The notes: a model not told the origin generated them from the sequence alone. 64,000 bases of DNA from Castellaniella denitrificans (GCF_027214045.1 NZ_JAPWHE010000001.1:666946-730945); one strand, 5' to 3'; positions 7,963 to 17,338 are shown, numbered from the stretch's first letter. Translations and numbers: made by a program.

Positions 7963-8780
7963 GCCTGACCTTGCGCGAAGCCCTGGCGGCCAGCCCGCTG
8001 CCGCGCCTGGAAGCCCACCTGCTGTGGCAGCGGGTGCTGGGCGTGCCGCGCGCCTGGCTGATTGCGCACGACGCGGACTCCCTGGAGCCGGCGAAAATCG
8101 ACGCCTACCGGACACTGGAGGCTCGCCGGCTGGCGGGCGAGCCCATTGCCTACATCCTGGGGCATCGGGAGTTCTTCGGACGCGATTTCCTGGTCACCCC
8201 GGCGGTGCTGATCCCCCGGCCGGACACCGAGTTGCTGGTCGAATGCGGCCTGCGTGCCATCCGGGATGTGCGTGAGCCTCATGTGCTGGATCTGGGTACG
8301 GGCAGCGGCATCGTGGCGGTCACCCTGGCGCTGGAGCGGCCCGACGCGCGGGTGCGGGCCACCGACCAGAGTGCCGAAGCGCTGGACGTGGCGCAAAAGA
8401 ACGCACGCGTCCTGGGGGCAAAACTATTGTTTTCATTTGGGAATTGGTACGATACAGAGTTGGGTTCAAAGCAATTCGATCTGATTGTCTCGAACCCGCC
8501 GTATATCGACGCGCGGGATGCGCACCTGGGGCGGGGAGACCTGCGTTTTGAACCCCGGGACGCCCTGACCGATGGCGCGGATGGCTTGCGTGACTTGCGC
8601 GAGATCGTGCGGGGTGCGCCGGATCATCTGTCGCCGGGTGGGATCCTGTGCGTGGAGCACGGTTGGGACCAGGCGGCGGCCGTCCGGTCCCTGTTTTTGC
8701 GTCAGGGGTTCGCCGACGTCGCCAGCGAGCGGGATCTGTCCGGCATCGAACGCGTGACCCGTGGATGTATGCCAACCTGA
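7959..8780 (+). CDS. prmC: Release factor glutamine methyltransferase
   Basis: PrmC (HemK) methylates the glutamine of the GGQ motif of RF1 and RF2 with S-adenosylmethionine. The 273-residue protein has the SAM-binding 'DLGTGSG' (residues 111-117) and the glutamine-binding N-P-P-Y motif (179-182), with the N-terminal helical domain that recognises the factor. It overlaps prfA by four bases. A stretch of about 70 bases around 8420-8490 is only about 35 percent G+C although the gene around it is far richer; the frame and the NPPY motif just after it are intact. Confidence 0.96.
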   Translation: MSLTLREALAASPLPRLEAHLLWQRVLGVPRAWLIAHDADSLEPAKIDAYRTLEARRLAGEPIAYILGHREFFGRDFLVTPAVLIPRPDTELLVECGLRAIRDVREPHVLDLGTGSGIVAVTLALERPDARVRATDQSAEALDVAQKNARVLGAKLLFSFGNWYDTELGSKQFDLIVSNPPYIDARDAHLGRGDLRFEPRDALTDGADGLRDLREIVRGAPDHLSPGGILCVEHGWDQAAAVRSLFLRQGFADVASERDLSGIERVTRGCMPT

Positions 8781-8813
8781 TTTTTTTGCCACCAGTGCGT
8801 CCCAAGGCAAAAG

Positions 8814-8854
8814 CGCCCCCTCGGGGCGGCAGCAAGCCGAAGGCGTGGCGTGGG
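8814..8854 (+). repeat. Hairpin plus short shared intergenic element upstream of grxD
   Basis: A 6-base-pair hairpin CGCCCC-CTC-GGGGCG (8814-8828) is followed by GCAAGCCGAAGGCGTGGCGT-GGG (8832-8854). The second part recurs with two differences at 21466-21488 upstream of tdh. From memory, similar G+C-rich hairpin elements are dispersed in Burkholderiales; a genome search would be needed to confirm this. The element sits 22 bases before the grxD start. Confidence 0.55.
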
Positions 8855-8876
8855 GGCATTTTCAAGCGAGACCACC

Positions 8877-9218
8877 ATGAGCGAAGCAGTGCAATCCGAA
8901 GTCCAGAATTTCATCCGTGAAACGGTCACCGGCCACCCGGTCGTCCTGTTCATGAAGGGAACGGCCCAGTTTCCCCAGTGCGGCTTTTCCGGCCGCGCGA
9001 TCCAGGTCCTGAAGGAAACCGGCGTCACCAAGCTGGTGACCGTCAACGTGCTGGAAGACCCGGAAGTCCGTCAGGGCATCAAGGACTATGCCAACTGGCC
9101 GACGATTCCCCAGCTCTACGTCAAGGGCGAGTTCATCGGCGGCACCGACATCATGAATGAAATGCACCAGAACGGCGAATTGGCCCAGTTGCTGAAGGAC
9201 GCCGGGGCGATCGAGTGA
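8877..9218 (+). CDS. grxD: Monothiol glutaredoxin Grx4/GrxD
   Basis: The 113-residue protein is a CGFS-type monothiol glutaredoxin: '[17 protein letters not shown]' contains the active-site Cys35, and '[19 protein letters not shown]' forms the glutathione-binding part. Such proteins hold and deliver [2Fe-2S] clusters with BolA partners. The ATG at 8877 gives the usual length; an earlier in-frame ATG at 8850 reads through the intergenic repeat. It lies after prmC, and its stop overlaps the GTG start of ubiX by four bases. Confidence 0.96.
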   Translation: MSEAVQSEVQNFIRETVTGHPVVLFMKGTAQFPQCGFSGRAIQVLKETGVTKLVTVNVLEDPEVRQGIKDYANWPTIPQLYVKGEFIGGTDIMNEMHQNGELAQLLKDAGAIE

Positions 9219-9844
9219 ATCCCCCCAAGGGGCCCTCTGAACCAGTCAAGCGCCTGGTCGTCGGCATCAGCGGCGCGACAGGCGTTCGATACGCCACCCG
9301 ACTGCTCGAAATCGCACGGGAACACGGCGGGGTGGAAACCCATCTCGTCATGTCGCCCTCGGGTGTGCTGAACGTGCGCCACGAGTTGGGCCTGGATCGC
9401 CAGGCGGTGCATGCGATGGCCGACCATGTTCACAGCCACCGGGATGTGGGCGCGGTGCTGGCCAGCGGCAGCTTCCGCACGGCCGGCATGGTGGTGGCGC
9501 CCTGCTCCATGCGGACGCTGGCGGCCGTGGCGTTCGGCCTGTCGGACAATCTGATTACGCGGGCGGCGGACGTGACCCTCAAAGAGCGCCGCCGGCTGGT
9601 GCTGATGGTGAGGGAAACCCCCTTCAATCTGGCGCATTTGCGCAACATGACGGCAGTGACCGAGATGGGGGGGGTGATCTTCCCGCCGCTGCCGGCGTTC
9701 TACCTGCGCCCGGCCACGCTGGACGACCTGATCGACCATACTGTGTGCCGTGTGCTGGAACTCTTCGACATACCCGTGCCCGGGCCGCGATGGGAAGGCC
9801 TCGACGACCCAGGCGTCCACCCGCGGGGCGCCGGGACCGCCTGA
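9215..9844 (+). CDS. ubiX: Flavin prenyltransferase
   Basis: UbiX joins a dimethylallyl group to FMN to make the prenylated flavin used by the decarboxylase UbiD in ubiquinone synthesis. The 209-residue protein has the flavin-binding '[11 protein letters not shown]', the '[16 protein letters not shown]' segment and '[16 protein letters not shown]', all characteristic. Translation begins with a GTG that overlaps the grxD stop; no better start exists before the first motif. The C-terminal tail after residue 195 is proline-rich and not conserved. No ubiD is in this window. Confidence 0.95.
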   Translation: MNPPKGPSEPVKRLVVGISGATGVRYATRLLEIAREHGGVETHLVMSPSGVLNVRHELGLDRQAVHAMADHVHSHRDVGAVLASGSFRTAGMVVAPCSMRTLAAVAFGLSDNLITRAADVTLKERRRLVLMVRETPFNLAHLRNMTAVTEMGGVIFPPLPAFYLRPATLDDLIDHTVCRVLELFDIPVPGPRWEGLDDPGVHPRGAGTA

Positions 9845-9876
9845 GCCCGTCTCCGCCTGTTTTCCGGAATTTCCGC

Positions 9877-11079
9877 ATGATCAAAAAAGTCCCTGTGTCC
9901 CAATTGTGCGTCGGCATGTACGTGCATGACCTGGGCGCTTCCTTCCTGGACCATGCTTTCTGGCGTTCGCGTTTCCTGATACAGAACGAGCGCAAGCTGC
10001 GCAGTTTGCGGGAATCGAAGCTGGAATGGGTGCTGATCGACACCAGCAGGGGGGTGGACGTGCCCGCCGCTGCCGGCACCCAGGCCGTGCCCGAGGCGAA
10101 TCAGCAGTCCGCGCGCGCACCCGATGCCGAACCCCCGTCCGCCACGTCGGAGCAGCAGGCCTTCGACGATGCCAGGGACATCATCGAAGGCTCGCGGCAA
10201 CAGGTCCAGCAATTGTTCGACGAGGCGGACCTGGGGGGCAAGATCGATCTGCGACAGATCGAGGATCTGGTCCAGGACATGGCCGACTCCATCGACGGCC
10301 ATCCCGACGCGCTGACCAGCCTGGCCCGGATCAAGCGCGCCGATCAGTATCTGTATGCGCATTCGGTGGCCGTATCGGCGCTGATGACCGCCCTGGCGCG
10401 GACCCTGGGACTGTCCGACGAGCAGATCCGCCTGGCCGGCATGGCCGGTCTGCTGCACGACATCGGCAAGATCGGCGATGCCGCAGCGATATCCGGCAAG
10501 CTCGGTCGCCCGGTTCCGCCCTGCGAGGAATTGCAGCGCAAGCATCCGCAAGCCGGCGCCGAGGCGCTGAGCCGGGATTCGAACGTGCCGCCCGAGGTGA
10601 TCGACGTCTGCCTGCATCACCACGAGCGCTTCGATGGCCAGGGGTTTCCAGACGGCCTGGCGGGCGAGGACATCAGTCTGCTGGCCCGGATGGCGGCCAT
10701 CTGCAATTACTACGATGAAGTCATCTCGACACGGCCCTTCAAGAAGGGCTGGGACCCGGCCTTCGCGCTGTTCAAGATGTTGCAGTCCTCGGGACAGTTC
10801 GACATGGACCTCCTGGGCGCCTTCGTGCGCACGGTGGGGCGCTATCCGGTGGGTTCCATCATCAGCCTGACGCAGAGTGAACTGGGCCTGGTGGTGGCGC
10901 AGAATCCCGGCACGCCCGAGCTGCCCGTGGTGAAGATCTTCTATTCGATCCGCTGGAGTCACGCCATCCCCGAGCGTCGGGTGAATCTGGCCGAGCCGGA
11001 TTGCCCCTGCCGTGTCATGCCCGTGGTCGCGCCGGTGGACTGGGCGCAGTCGGGCCTGCCTGTGCCGTCTATCGTGTAG
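9877..11079 (+). CDS. HD-GYP-type cyclic-di-GMP phosphodiesterase with DUF3391 domain
   Basis: The 400-residue protein has an N-terminal DUF3391 domain (about 1-65), a variable acidic linker, and an HD-GYP domain (about 135-330). The metal-binding HD pair is at residues 194-195 ('LLHDIGKIGD'), and 'HHHERFDGQGFPDGLAG' carries the second block, where the GYP tyrosine is replaced by phenylalanine. It should hydrolyse c-di-GMP in the cytoplasm. The ATG at 9877 begins the conserved DUF3391 start; the longer frame from 9745 lies over ubiX. The 3' end overlaps the convergent MFS gene by 11 bases. Confidence 0.92.
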   Translation: MIKKVPVSQLCVGMYVHDLGASFLDHAFWRSRFLIQNERKLRSLRESKLEWVLIDTSRGVDVPAAAGTQAVPEANQQSARAPDAEPPSATSEQQAFDDARDIIEGSRQQVQQLFDEADLGGKIDLRQIEDLVQDMADSIDGHPDALTSLARIKRADQYLYAHSVAVSALMTALARTLGLSDEQIRLAGMAGLLHDIGKIGDAAAISGKLGRPVPPCEELQRKHPQAGAEALSRDSNVPPEVIDVCLHHHERFDGQGFPDGLAGEDISLLARMAAICNYYDEVISTRPFKKGWDPAFALFKMLQSSGQFDMDLLGAFVRTVGRYPVGSIISLTQSELGLVVAQNPGTPELPVVKIFYSIRWSHAIPERRVNLAEPDCPCRVMPVVAPVDWAQSGLPVPSIV

Positions 11080-12295
11080 GCGTGGCGGATCGCGTCCGCA
11101 GGCCGATCATGATCGCCAGGACGATGCCGGCCGACGCGAAGGAGGCGGTGGCGGTCCAGGTCCATTGCCAGTCGCCGCCGGCACGGTTGACCACCCAGGC
11201 CACGAAGGGCGGCCCGACGAACTGGCCCAGGGACGAGCATTGCTGCATCCAGCCAATGGTCGTCGAGGCGGTCTGAGGACTGGGGGCCAGGGTCAGTCCC
11301 AGCACGAACAGGGTGGTCGGCACCAGACCGCCCACCATGGAAAACATCAGCACGGCCACGAACTGGCCCTGGGCCGGCAGGCCGGCGCCGAACGCGGCCC
11401 AGGCGCACAGGATCATGGTCGCCAGCCCGGCCACCAGCAGTCGCCAGCCCGCCACGCCATGATGCAGCAGGCGGCCCGCGGACAGATTGCCGATCGCGTT
11501 GGCGCCCGCGACGATGGCCGTCAGCAGACCCGCCGTGGCGCCGCCGATACCCTGGGCGGCATAGATGGTCGGCAGAAAACCGATCACCGCCATCCATTGG
11601 CCCGCGTACAGGCCGAAGATCAGGGCGACCAGCCAGACATTCGCCGATCCCAGGGTCGTGCGTGCCAAACGTGCCAGGGAATCCCGGGGCCGGCCCGCAT
11701 CGGGGGCGGGGTCGGGCGGCACGAGGCGCAGGGTGAGCAGCAGGCAGCACAGGGTCAGCGCCGCCAGCAGCGACCAGAGCAGTTGCCAGGTGCCCAGGCT
11801 CAGAATCCAGGACCCCGCGAGCAGGATGGCCACGGTACCCAGCGGCATGTAGCTGCCCCACAGGCCCATGACGCGGCTCAGACGGTCCGGCGGCACGAGG
11901 CGACGGATCAATGCGGGGATCGGCATGGCCACCATCAGGACGCCGCAGCCCTCCGCGGCGCGGAACAGCAGCACCAGCAGGCCGGAATCCAGCCAGGCTC
12001 CCAGTGTCGACGCGGTTGCCAGGATGGCCAGTCCGCTCAGGACGCAGCGGCGCAGGCCGACGCGTTCGGCCACCAGCGCGATCGGCAGGCCGAGGACCAG
12101 TCCGCCGAGCTGCACGGCCGACAGCAGGAAGCCCGATTGCACCAGGCCGAGCCGGAATTCGGCTTGCAATTGGGGCAGTGCGGGAGGGACCTTCCAGATG
12201 TGCAGCGCAGCGCACATGCCGACCAGCACCAGGAACAAGGCGGCGCGCACCGGGGCATCGGCGGCGCGGGATTCGGGGGCGGCGTGCGGCGGCAT
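11069..12295 (-). CDS. MFS transporter
   Basis: This 408-residue protein has about twelve hydrophobic segments in two halves, the layout of the major facilitator superfamily. The loop after helix 2 ('ALVAERVGLRRCV') matches the family motif GxxxDRxGRR in a relaxed form. It resembles the CynX/NimT-like group, but the substrate cannot be read from the sequence. It begins 7 bases after the stop of another MFS gene, so the two form an operon. Its 3' end overlaps the HD-GYP gene on the other strand by 11 bases. Confidence 0.9.
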   Translation of the reverse strand: MPPHAAPESRAADAPVRAALFLVLVGMCAALHIWKVPPALPQLQAEFRLGLVQSGFLLSAVQLGGLVLGLPIALVAERVGLRRCVLSGLAILATASTLGAWLDSGLLVLLFRAAEGCGVLMVAMPIPALIRRLVPPDRLSRVMGLWGSYMPLGTVAILLAGSWILSLGTWQLLWSLLAALTLCCLLLTLRLVPPDPAPDAGRPRDSLARLARTTLGSANVWLVALIFGLYAGQWMAVIGFLPTIYAAQGIGGATAGLLTAIVAGANAIGNLSAGRLLHHGVAGWRLLVAGLATMILCAWAAFGAGLPAQGQFVAVLMFSMVGGLVPTTLFVLGLTLAPSPQTASTTIGWMQQCSSLGQFVGPPFVAWVVNRAGGDWQWTWTATASFASAGIVLAIMIGLRTRSATPTR

Positions 12296-12302
12296 GGGGG
12301 CG

Positions 12303-13523
12303 TCAGGGGAAGGCGGTTTTGCGGGGCAGCCAGCGCCAGAACATCCAGGCGGCGACGAAGCCCAGGGCGCCGATGGCGGTGATGCCGCCGGCGAGCGACA
12401 GGACGGCGGTGACGCTGGACATCAGCAAGGGGCCGCCGCCGCCGCCGAGGTCGGTGATCAGGCGCCAGATGCCCAGGAACCGGGTGCGGTCGGCCGATGG
12501 CGACGCATCGGCGCCGATGGTCATGATGATGCCCGAGCCGATGCCGTTGCCCACGCCCAGCGTCATGCTGACCGCCAGCAGCCCGGCGAATCCCGTCGTC
12601 CAGGGGATGGCGACCAGGCTCGCGCCCATGATCAGCATGCAGGGCAGGGCGACCCAGAGGCGGCCGCGCAGGTCCATGATCCGGCCGGCCGGATAGAACA
12701 GCAGCATGTCCACGCCGCCCATGAGCCCGTAGATCAGCGCGGTCGCCGTGGCGTCCAGGCCGATCTGGTTCGCCCAGAGGGGGATGACGATCTGACGGCA
12801 GGACCGGATCGCCGAGACCAGCGCCGTGGCCACCCCGAGCGTCAGAAAGACGCCCGCGTGCCTGCGGGCCAGATCTTTCAGCGTCAGTCGCGGGGCCTCG
12901 CGGCGCGTGTCGCGGTCGCGGGGCTCCAGGTCAGGAATGGTGAAGGCCAGGATGCCCGTCCCCAGGAAAGCCAGGACGGCGGCCCAGTAAGCGCCCGGAA
13001 GCCCCATCAGGTGGATGAAGCCGGCGGCCATGAAGGGGCCGGCGAACAGGCCCACCCGCATGGTCCCCCCTAGTGTGGACATGGCGCGCGCGCGCATGGG
13101 GGGCGGCACGGCCTCGATCAGGTAGGTCTGGCGCGCCAGCAGGAACACCGAACTGGCCAGGCCGATCATCAGGACGCCCAGGCCGAGAACCCAGGGAGTC
13201 CGGGCGGCCAGGCACAGCGCCAGGGCGGCCAGGCTGAAGACGGCCGCGCCGATCATGGCGCGGCGTTCGCCGTAGCGGTTGGACAGCGCGGCGGCCGGCA
13301 GGTTGGCCATCATGGAGCCGATGCCGATCAGGGCCACGATCAGGCCGGCCTGGGCCGAGCTGGCGCCCAGGTCGCGGGCACTGAGGGCAAGGATCGGGTA
13401 GATGGCGCCTTCGCCCAGGCCGAAGAGCAGGGAAGGGCCGAACGCCGGCAGGGCGATCCGGGCCAGGCTGAAGGGGTCGGAAGAGGGAGGCACGCCGGCG
13501 GGTCGTGATGACCAAATCGGCAT
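12303..13523 (-). CDS. MFS transporter
   Basis: The 406-residue protein begins with a first helix around 'ALPAFGPSLLFGLGEGAIY' and has about twelve membrane segments; 'LSNRYGERRAMIGA' is the MFS loop motif after helix 2. It is not closely similar to the neighbouring MFS protein. The start is uncertain: ATG codons at 13607 and 13589 are in frame, but 13523 gives the usual short N-terminus. The longer versions would also translate through the ATAGG-N8-CCTAT dyad at 13563-13580, a possible operator. The substrate is unknown; drug or metabolite export is a general guess. Confidence 0.88.
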   Translation of the reverse strand: MPIWSSRPAGVPPSSDPFSLARIALPAFGPSLLFGLGEGAIYPILALSARDLGASSAQAGLIVALIGIGSMMANLPAAALSNRYGERRAMIGAAVFSLAALALCLAARTPWVLGLGVLMIGLASSVFLLARQTYLIEAVPPPMRARAMSTLGGTMRVGLFAGPFMAAGFIHLMGLPGAYWAAVLAFLGTGILAFTIPDLEPRDRDTRREAPRLTLKDLARRHAGVFLTLGVATALVSAIRSCRQIVIPLWANQIGLDATATALIYGLMGGVDMLLFYPAGRIMDLRGRLWVALPCMLIMGASLVAIPWTTGFAGLLAVSMTLGVGNGIGSGIIMTIGADASPSADRTRFLGIWRLITDLGGGGGPLLMSSVTAVLSLAGGITAIGALGFVAAWMFWRWLPRKTAFP

Positions 13524-13638
13524 TGTCGCACACGGGGGCGGCAATACCCTGGAGCCGACGGCATAGGTGGGTTCCCCTATTGTTGTCATGGAAATTGGCA
13601 GATTCAATCGAGGAAAACTCTAGGCGTTATTACTGATT

Positions 13639-13695
13639 GCGTGAAGCTTCAGGTTTCGTGCATCATTCACGCGCTCTCGACCGTTTACAAAACGG
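13639..13695. promoter_or_regulatory. Inverted repeats upstream of the TRAP operon
   Basis: GCGTGAA (13639-13645) and TTCACGC (13666-13672) form a 7-base dyad with a 20-base spacer. CCGTTT-ACA-AAACGG (13681-13695) forms a second, tight hairpin. Both are in the 214-base gap between the MFS gene and dctP and may be operators for the TRAP operon; no -10/-35 pair is convincing. Confidence 0.35.
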
Positions 13696-13737
13696 CACAT
13701 CAGACCGGTTTACCAACCAACTTAGGGGCTCTCTCTC

Positions 13738-14826
13738 ATGCAACGTCGTTCCTTCCTCAAGAAGGCTGCCCTTGGCGCGGCCGCCGGCGGCGCCACCCTG
13801 GCCGCTCCCGCTTTCGCCCAGGAATCGCCCACCCTCAGCTGGCGCCTCGCCTCCAGCTTCCCGCGCAGCGCCGACGCCATCTATTCCGGCGGCGAAAACA
13901 TCGCCAAGTTCGTGTCCGAGGCGACCGGCGGCAAGTTCCAGATTCGCGCATTCCCCGGCGGCGAAATCCTGCCCGCCCTGGGCGTGCTCGACGGCGTGCA
14001 GAACGGCACGGTCGAATGCGGCCATACCGCGTCCTACTACTACTATGGCAAGGATCCGTCCCTGTGCTTCGACGGCGCCGTGCCTTTCGGCCTGAACACC
14101 CGCCAGTACAACGCCTGGGTGCGCCATGGCGGCGGCCTGGCCGTGCTGCGCGAACTGTTCGCCAAGTTCAACATCGTGAATTTCCCCTGCGGTTATACCG
14201 GCACCCAGATGGGCGGCTGGTTCCGCAAGGAAATCAAGACCGTCGACGATCTGAAGGGCCTGAAATTCCGCACGGCGGCCTTCGCCGGCGCGGTGCTGAT
14301 GAAGCTCGGCGTGGTGCCGCAGCAGATCGCCGGTGGCGACATCTACCCGTCCCTGGAAAAGGGCACCATCGACGCGGCCGAATGGATCGGCCCCTACGAT
14401 GACGAGAAAATGGGTTTCCATCGCGTGGCGCCCTTCTACTACTTCCCGGGCTGGTGGGAAGGCACGCTGCAGGTGTCCCTGTACGTCAACAAGGACAAGT
14501 ACGAAGCGCTGCCCAAGCACTACCAGGCCGTGCTGGACCAGGCTTCCGCCCTGGCGACCAACACCATGATCGCCACCTACGACGCCGAGAACCCCAACGC
14601 GCTCAAGCGCCTGATCGGCGAAGGCGCCAAACTGCGCGCCTTCCCGAAACCCGTCATGGATGCCTGCTACAAGGCCGCCCAGGAAACCTACGCGGAACTG
14701 TCCGCCAAGGATCCCGGCTTCAAGAAGATCCACGACGCCTACATGGGTTTCCGCGACCACGAAATCCCCTGGTTCCGGATCGCCGAAGGCAGCTTCGACC
14801 AATACATGGCCACCGCCGCCAAGTAA
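13738..14826 (+). CDS. TRAP transporter substrate-binding protein (DctP/TakP type)
   Basis: This 362-residue periplasmic protein captures an organic acid for the membrane subunits encoded downstream. It begins with a twin-arginine signal ('MQRRSFLKKA', cleavage after 'AFA'), so it is probably exported folded. The segments 'GGEILPALGVLDGVQNGTVE' and 'GHTASYYYYGKDP' match the TakP-like group that binds 2-oxo acids with a sodium ion; pyruvate or another 2-oxoacid is the best guess. It is the first gene of a dctP-dctQ-dctM operon and is followed by a GC hairpin before dctQ. Confidence 0.92.
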   Translation: MQRRSFLKKAALGAAAGGATLAAPAFAQESPTLSWRLASSFPRSADAIYSGGENIAKFVSEATGGKFQIRAFPGGEILPALGVLDGVQNGTVECGHTASYYYYGKDPSLCFDGAVPFGLNTRQYNAWVRHGGGLAVLRELFAKFNIVNFPCGYTGTQMGGWFRKEIKTVDDLKGLKFRTAAFAGAVLMKLGVVPQQIAGGDIYPSLEKGTIDAAEWIGPYDDEKMGFHRVAPFYYFPGWWEGTLQVSLYVNKDKYEALPKHYQAVLDQASALATNTMIATYDAENPNALKRLIGEGAKLRAFPKPVMDACYKAAQETYAELSAKDPGFKKIHDAYMGFRDHEIPWFRIAEGSFDQYMATAAK

Positions 14827-14882
14827 TCGACCCTCGTGCCGGCCTGTCATTTTGAAGGCCGTTCATGACCCGATCACGCCCT

Positions 14883-14901
14883 AGCCCCCCCCGTGGGGGC
14901 T
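14883..14901 (+). other. Intercistronic hairpin between dctP and dctQ
   Basis: AGCCCCC (14883-14889) pairs with GGGGGCT (14895-14901). No T tract follows. A hairpin here can stabilise the upstream message so that more binding protein than permease is made; that role is inferred. Confidence 0.5.
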
Positions 14902-14942
14902 TGCGCGTGTCCGGGCGTAATCATTTTTCATTGGCTCTCACC

Positions 14943-15554
14943 ATGAATACACTTCTCGCCCTGTCGCGAGCGATCGACGCCGTCAATCGCCGCGTGGGCC
15001 GGGCCGTGACCTGGCTGATCCTGCTTGCGGTACTCGTCAGCGCCACCAACGCGACGGTACGCAAGCTGTTCAACGTCAGTTCCAACGCCTGGCTTGAATT
15101 GCAGTGGTATCTGTTCGGCGCCGTCTTCCTGCTGGCGGCCGGCTATACCCTGCTCAAGAACGAACACGTCCGCGTTGACGTCCTGGCCTCGCATCTTTCC
15201 CGGCGCACTCAGCTCTGGATCGAAATTTTCGGCGTGCTGTTCTTTCTGCTGCCCGCCTGCGGGCTCATCATGTGGCTGTCCTGGCCGTTCTTCATGGATG
15301 CCTTCGTGAACAACGAACAGTCCTCGAACGCTGGCGGCCTGATCCGCTGGCCGGCCAAGCTGCTGATCCCTGTCGGTTTCTTCCTGCTGGTGAGCGCGGG
15401 CCTGTCGCACCTGATCAAGTGCGTCGGCTGCCTGCGCGGCCAGTGTCCCGACCCCCGCGATGTGCACACGGGCAAGTCCGCCGAGGAACTGCTCGCCGAG
15501 GAAATCGCCCGCGAGGCGCAACAGCGCGAGGCCGCCTCGCATGAGGGGCACTGA
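14943..15554 (+). CDS. TRAP transporter small permease (DctQ)
   Basis: The 203-residue protein has four predicted membrane helices (around residues 19-37, 51-71, 90-112 and 138-160) and the DctQ features 'ELQWYLFGAVFLLAAGYTL' and 'NEHVRVDVL'. It forms the membrane complex with DctM. The ATG at 14943 is chosen since upstream in-frame codons read through the intercistronic hairpin. A charged tail of about 40 residues follows the last helix. It lies two bases before dctM. Confidence 0.93.
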   Translation: MNTLLALSRAIDAVNRRVGRAVTWLILLAVLVSATNATVRKLFNVSSNAWLELQWYLFGAVFLLAAGYTLLKNEHVRVDVLASHLSRRTQLWIEIFGVLFFLLPACGLIMWLSWPFFMDAFVNNEQSSNAGGLIRWPAKLLIPVGFFLLVSAGLSHLIKCVGCLRGQCPDPRDVHTGKSAEELLAEEIAREAQQREAASHEGH

Positions 15555-15556
15555 CC

Positions 15557-17245
15557 ATGGAAGCATTGTTACTGGCTTATATGGCGCCGATCATGTTCGG
15601 CATGCTGGTGGTCCTGCTGCTGCTGGGCTTCCCTGTGGCTTTTTCGCTGGCGGCCAACGGCATCCTGTTCGGCCTGATCGGCATCGACCTGGGTCTGCTG
15701 TCCCCCGCGCTGTTCCAGGCCCTGCCGCAGCGCGTGTTCGGGGTCATGTCCAACGAGTCCCTGCTGGCGGTGCCGTTCTTCACCTTTATGGGCCTGATCC
15801 TGGAGCGTTCCGGCATGGCCGAGGACCTGCTCGAGACCGTCGGCCAGCTGTTCGGCCCGCTGCGCGGGGGCCTGGCGATCGCGGTCGTCCTGGTGGGCGC
15901 GATGCTGGCGGCGACGACCGGCGTGGTGTCCGCCTCGGTGATCTCGATGGGGCTGATCTCGCTGCCCATCATGCTGCGCTACGGCTATGACCGTCGTCTG
16001 GCCACGGGGGTGATCGCGGCCTCGGGCACGTTGTCGCAGATCATCCCGCCGTCGCTGGTGCTGATCGTGCTGGCCGACCAGCTGGGCCGCTCCATCGGCG
16101 ACATGTACAAGGGCGCCTTCCTGCCGGGCTTCGCCCTAACGGGCCTGTATGTCCTGTACGTCGTCGCGATGGCCGTGTTCAAGCCGAAGTCGGCGCCCGC
16201 CATTCCGCCCGAAGCGCGCACCTTCGTCGAGCCCAACGGCGGACACGGCATTCCCTCGCTGCTGGCGCTCATGGCGGTGTCGGTCGGTGTGTCGATCGCG
16301 GGCGTGGAGTTCCTGCTCGACGACGGCGCGCACGTGGACGAACTGATCGTCACCAGCATCCTGATCTGGGGCGCGGCGGCCTTTGCCATGGCCGGGCTCA
16401 ACAAGATCCTGCGCCTGGGCCTGCTGTCGCAGATCGCCGAACGCGTGACCTTCGTCATGATCCCGCCGCTGGCACTGATCTTCCTGGTGCTGGGCACGAT
16501 CTTCATCGGCGTGGCCACGCCGACCGAAGGCGGTGCCATGGGGGCGGTGGGCGCGCTGATCATGGCGTTGATCAAGCGGCGGCTGAACCTCAAGCTGTTG
16601 CGCCAGGCCATGGATACCACCACGACGCTGACCTGCTTCGTGGTGTTCATCCTGATCGGGTCCTCGGTCTTCAGCCTGACCTTCCGCGGCGTGAACGGCG
16701 ACTTGTGGGTCGAGCATCTGCTCACCGGCCTGCCGGGCGGACAGATGGGCTTCCTGGTCGTGGTCAGCGTCCTGACCTTCTGCCTGGCCTTCTTCCTGGA
16801 CTTCTTCGAACTGGCCTTCATCATCGTGCCGCTGATCGGGCCGGTGGCGGACAAGATGGGTATCGACCTTATCTGGCTGGGCGTCCTGTTGGCCGTGAAC
16901 ATGCAGACGTCGTTCATGCATCCGCCGTTCGGTTTCGCGCTGTTCTACCTGCGGTCGGTGGCGCCCAAGGAAGACTACCAGGACCGGGTCACCGGCCAGA
17001 CCATCGCCAAGGTCACCACCGGCCAGATCTACTGGGGCTCGATTCCCTTCATCGTGATCCAGATCGCCATGGTGGTCCTGGTGCTGCTGTATCCGGGCAT
17101 GGTCACCCACTACAAGGCCGACCGGCCCAAGGTGAACATCGAGAACATCAGCATCGATCCGGGCAATTTCGGCGGCTACGGCGCCGGAGCCGACGGCCAG
17201 TCATCGGGCACCTCGGACCAGGATTACAACAATATGTTCAAGTAG
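15557..17245 (+). CDS. TRAP transporter large permease (DctM)
   Basis: This is the ion-coupled transport channel of the TRAP system, using a sodium gradient to move the ligand delivered by the binding protein. The 562-residue protein has the DctM/SiaM signatures 'GFPVAFSLAANG', 'VPFFTFMGLILERSG', 'SGTLSQIIPPSLVLIVL' and 'FLDFFELAFIIVPL'. It is clearly longer than the usual 425-residue large permease, with extra membrane segments around residues 210-300 and a glycine-rich tail of about 40 residues. This larger form is common with TakP-like binding proteins. A strong terminator follows. Confidence 0.94.
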   Translation: MEALLLAYMAPIMFGMLVVLLLLGFPVAFSLAANGILFGLIGIDLGLLSPALFQALPQRVFGVMSNESLLAVPFFTFMGLILERSGMAEDLLETVGQLFGPLRGGLAIAVVLVGAMLAATTGVVSASVISMGLISLPIMLRYGYDRRLATGVIAASGTLSQIIPPSLVLIVLADQLGRSIGDMYKGAFLPGFALTGLYVLYVVAMAVFKPKSAPAIPPEARTFVEPNGGHGIPSLLALMAVSVGVSIAGVEFLLDDGAHVDELIVTSILIWGAAAFAMAGLNKILRLGLLSQIAERVTFVMIPPLALIFLVLGTIFIGVATPTEGGAMGAVGALIMALIKRRLNLKLLRQAMDTTTTLTCFVVFILIGSSVFSLTFRGVNGDLWVEHLLTGLPGGQMGFLVVVSVLTFCLAFFLDFFELAFIIVPLIGPVADKMGIDLIWLGVLLAVNMQTSFMHPPFGFALFYLRSVAPKEDYQDRVTGQTIAKVTTGQIYWGSIPFIVIQIAMVVLVLLYPGMVTHYKADRPKVNIENISIDPGNFGGYGAGADGQSSGTSDQDYNNMFK

Positions 17246-17260
17246 GGCTGTGCGCCCAGT

Positions 17261-17328
17261 GGCCGGCCCCGCTTCGGCGGGGCCGGCCGTCGAAAGGCCC
17301 GTGCAGGGCCTTTCTTTTTGTCTTTTTT
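17261..17328 (+). terminator. Double hairpin terminator of the TRAP operon
   Basis: A 12-base-pair hairpin GGCCGGCCCCGC-TTCG-GCGGGGCCGGCC (17261-17288) is followed by GAAAGGCCC-GTGCA-GGGCCTTTC (17292-17314) and TTTTTGTCTTTTTT. The second hairpin with its T tract is a classical Rho-independent terminator. It separates dctM from the convergent GGDEF-EAL gene. Confidence 0.93.
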
Positions 17329-17338
17329 CCGGCCGCCT

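Noticed and set aside
5506-8115. 869-codon open frame on the minus strand across hemA, prfA and prmC
   Set aside because: It is antisense to three certain genes and its protein has no recognisable motifs. Long antisense frames are expected in G+C-rich DNA with strong third-position bias.
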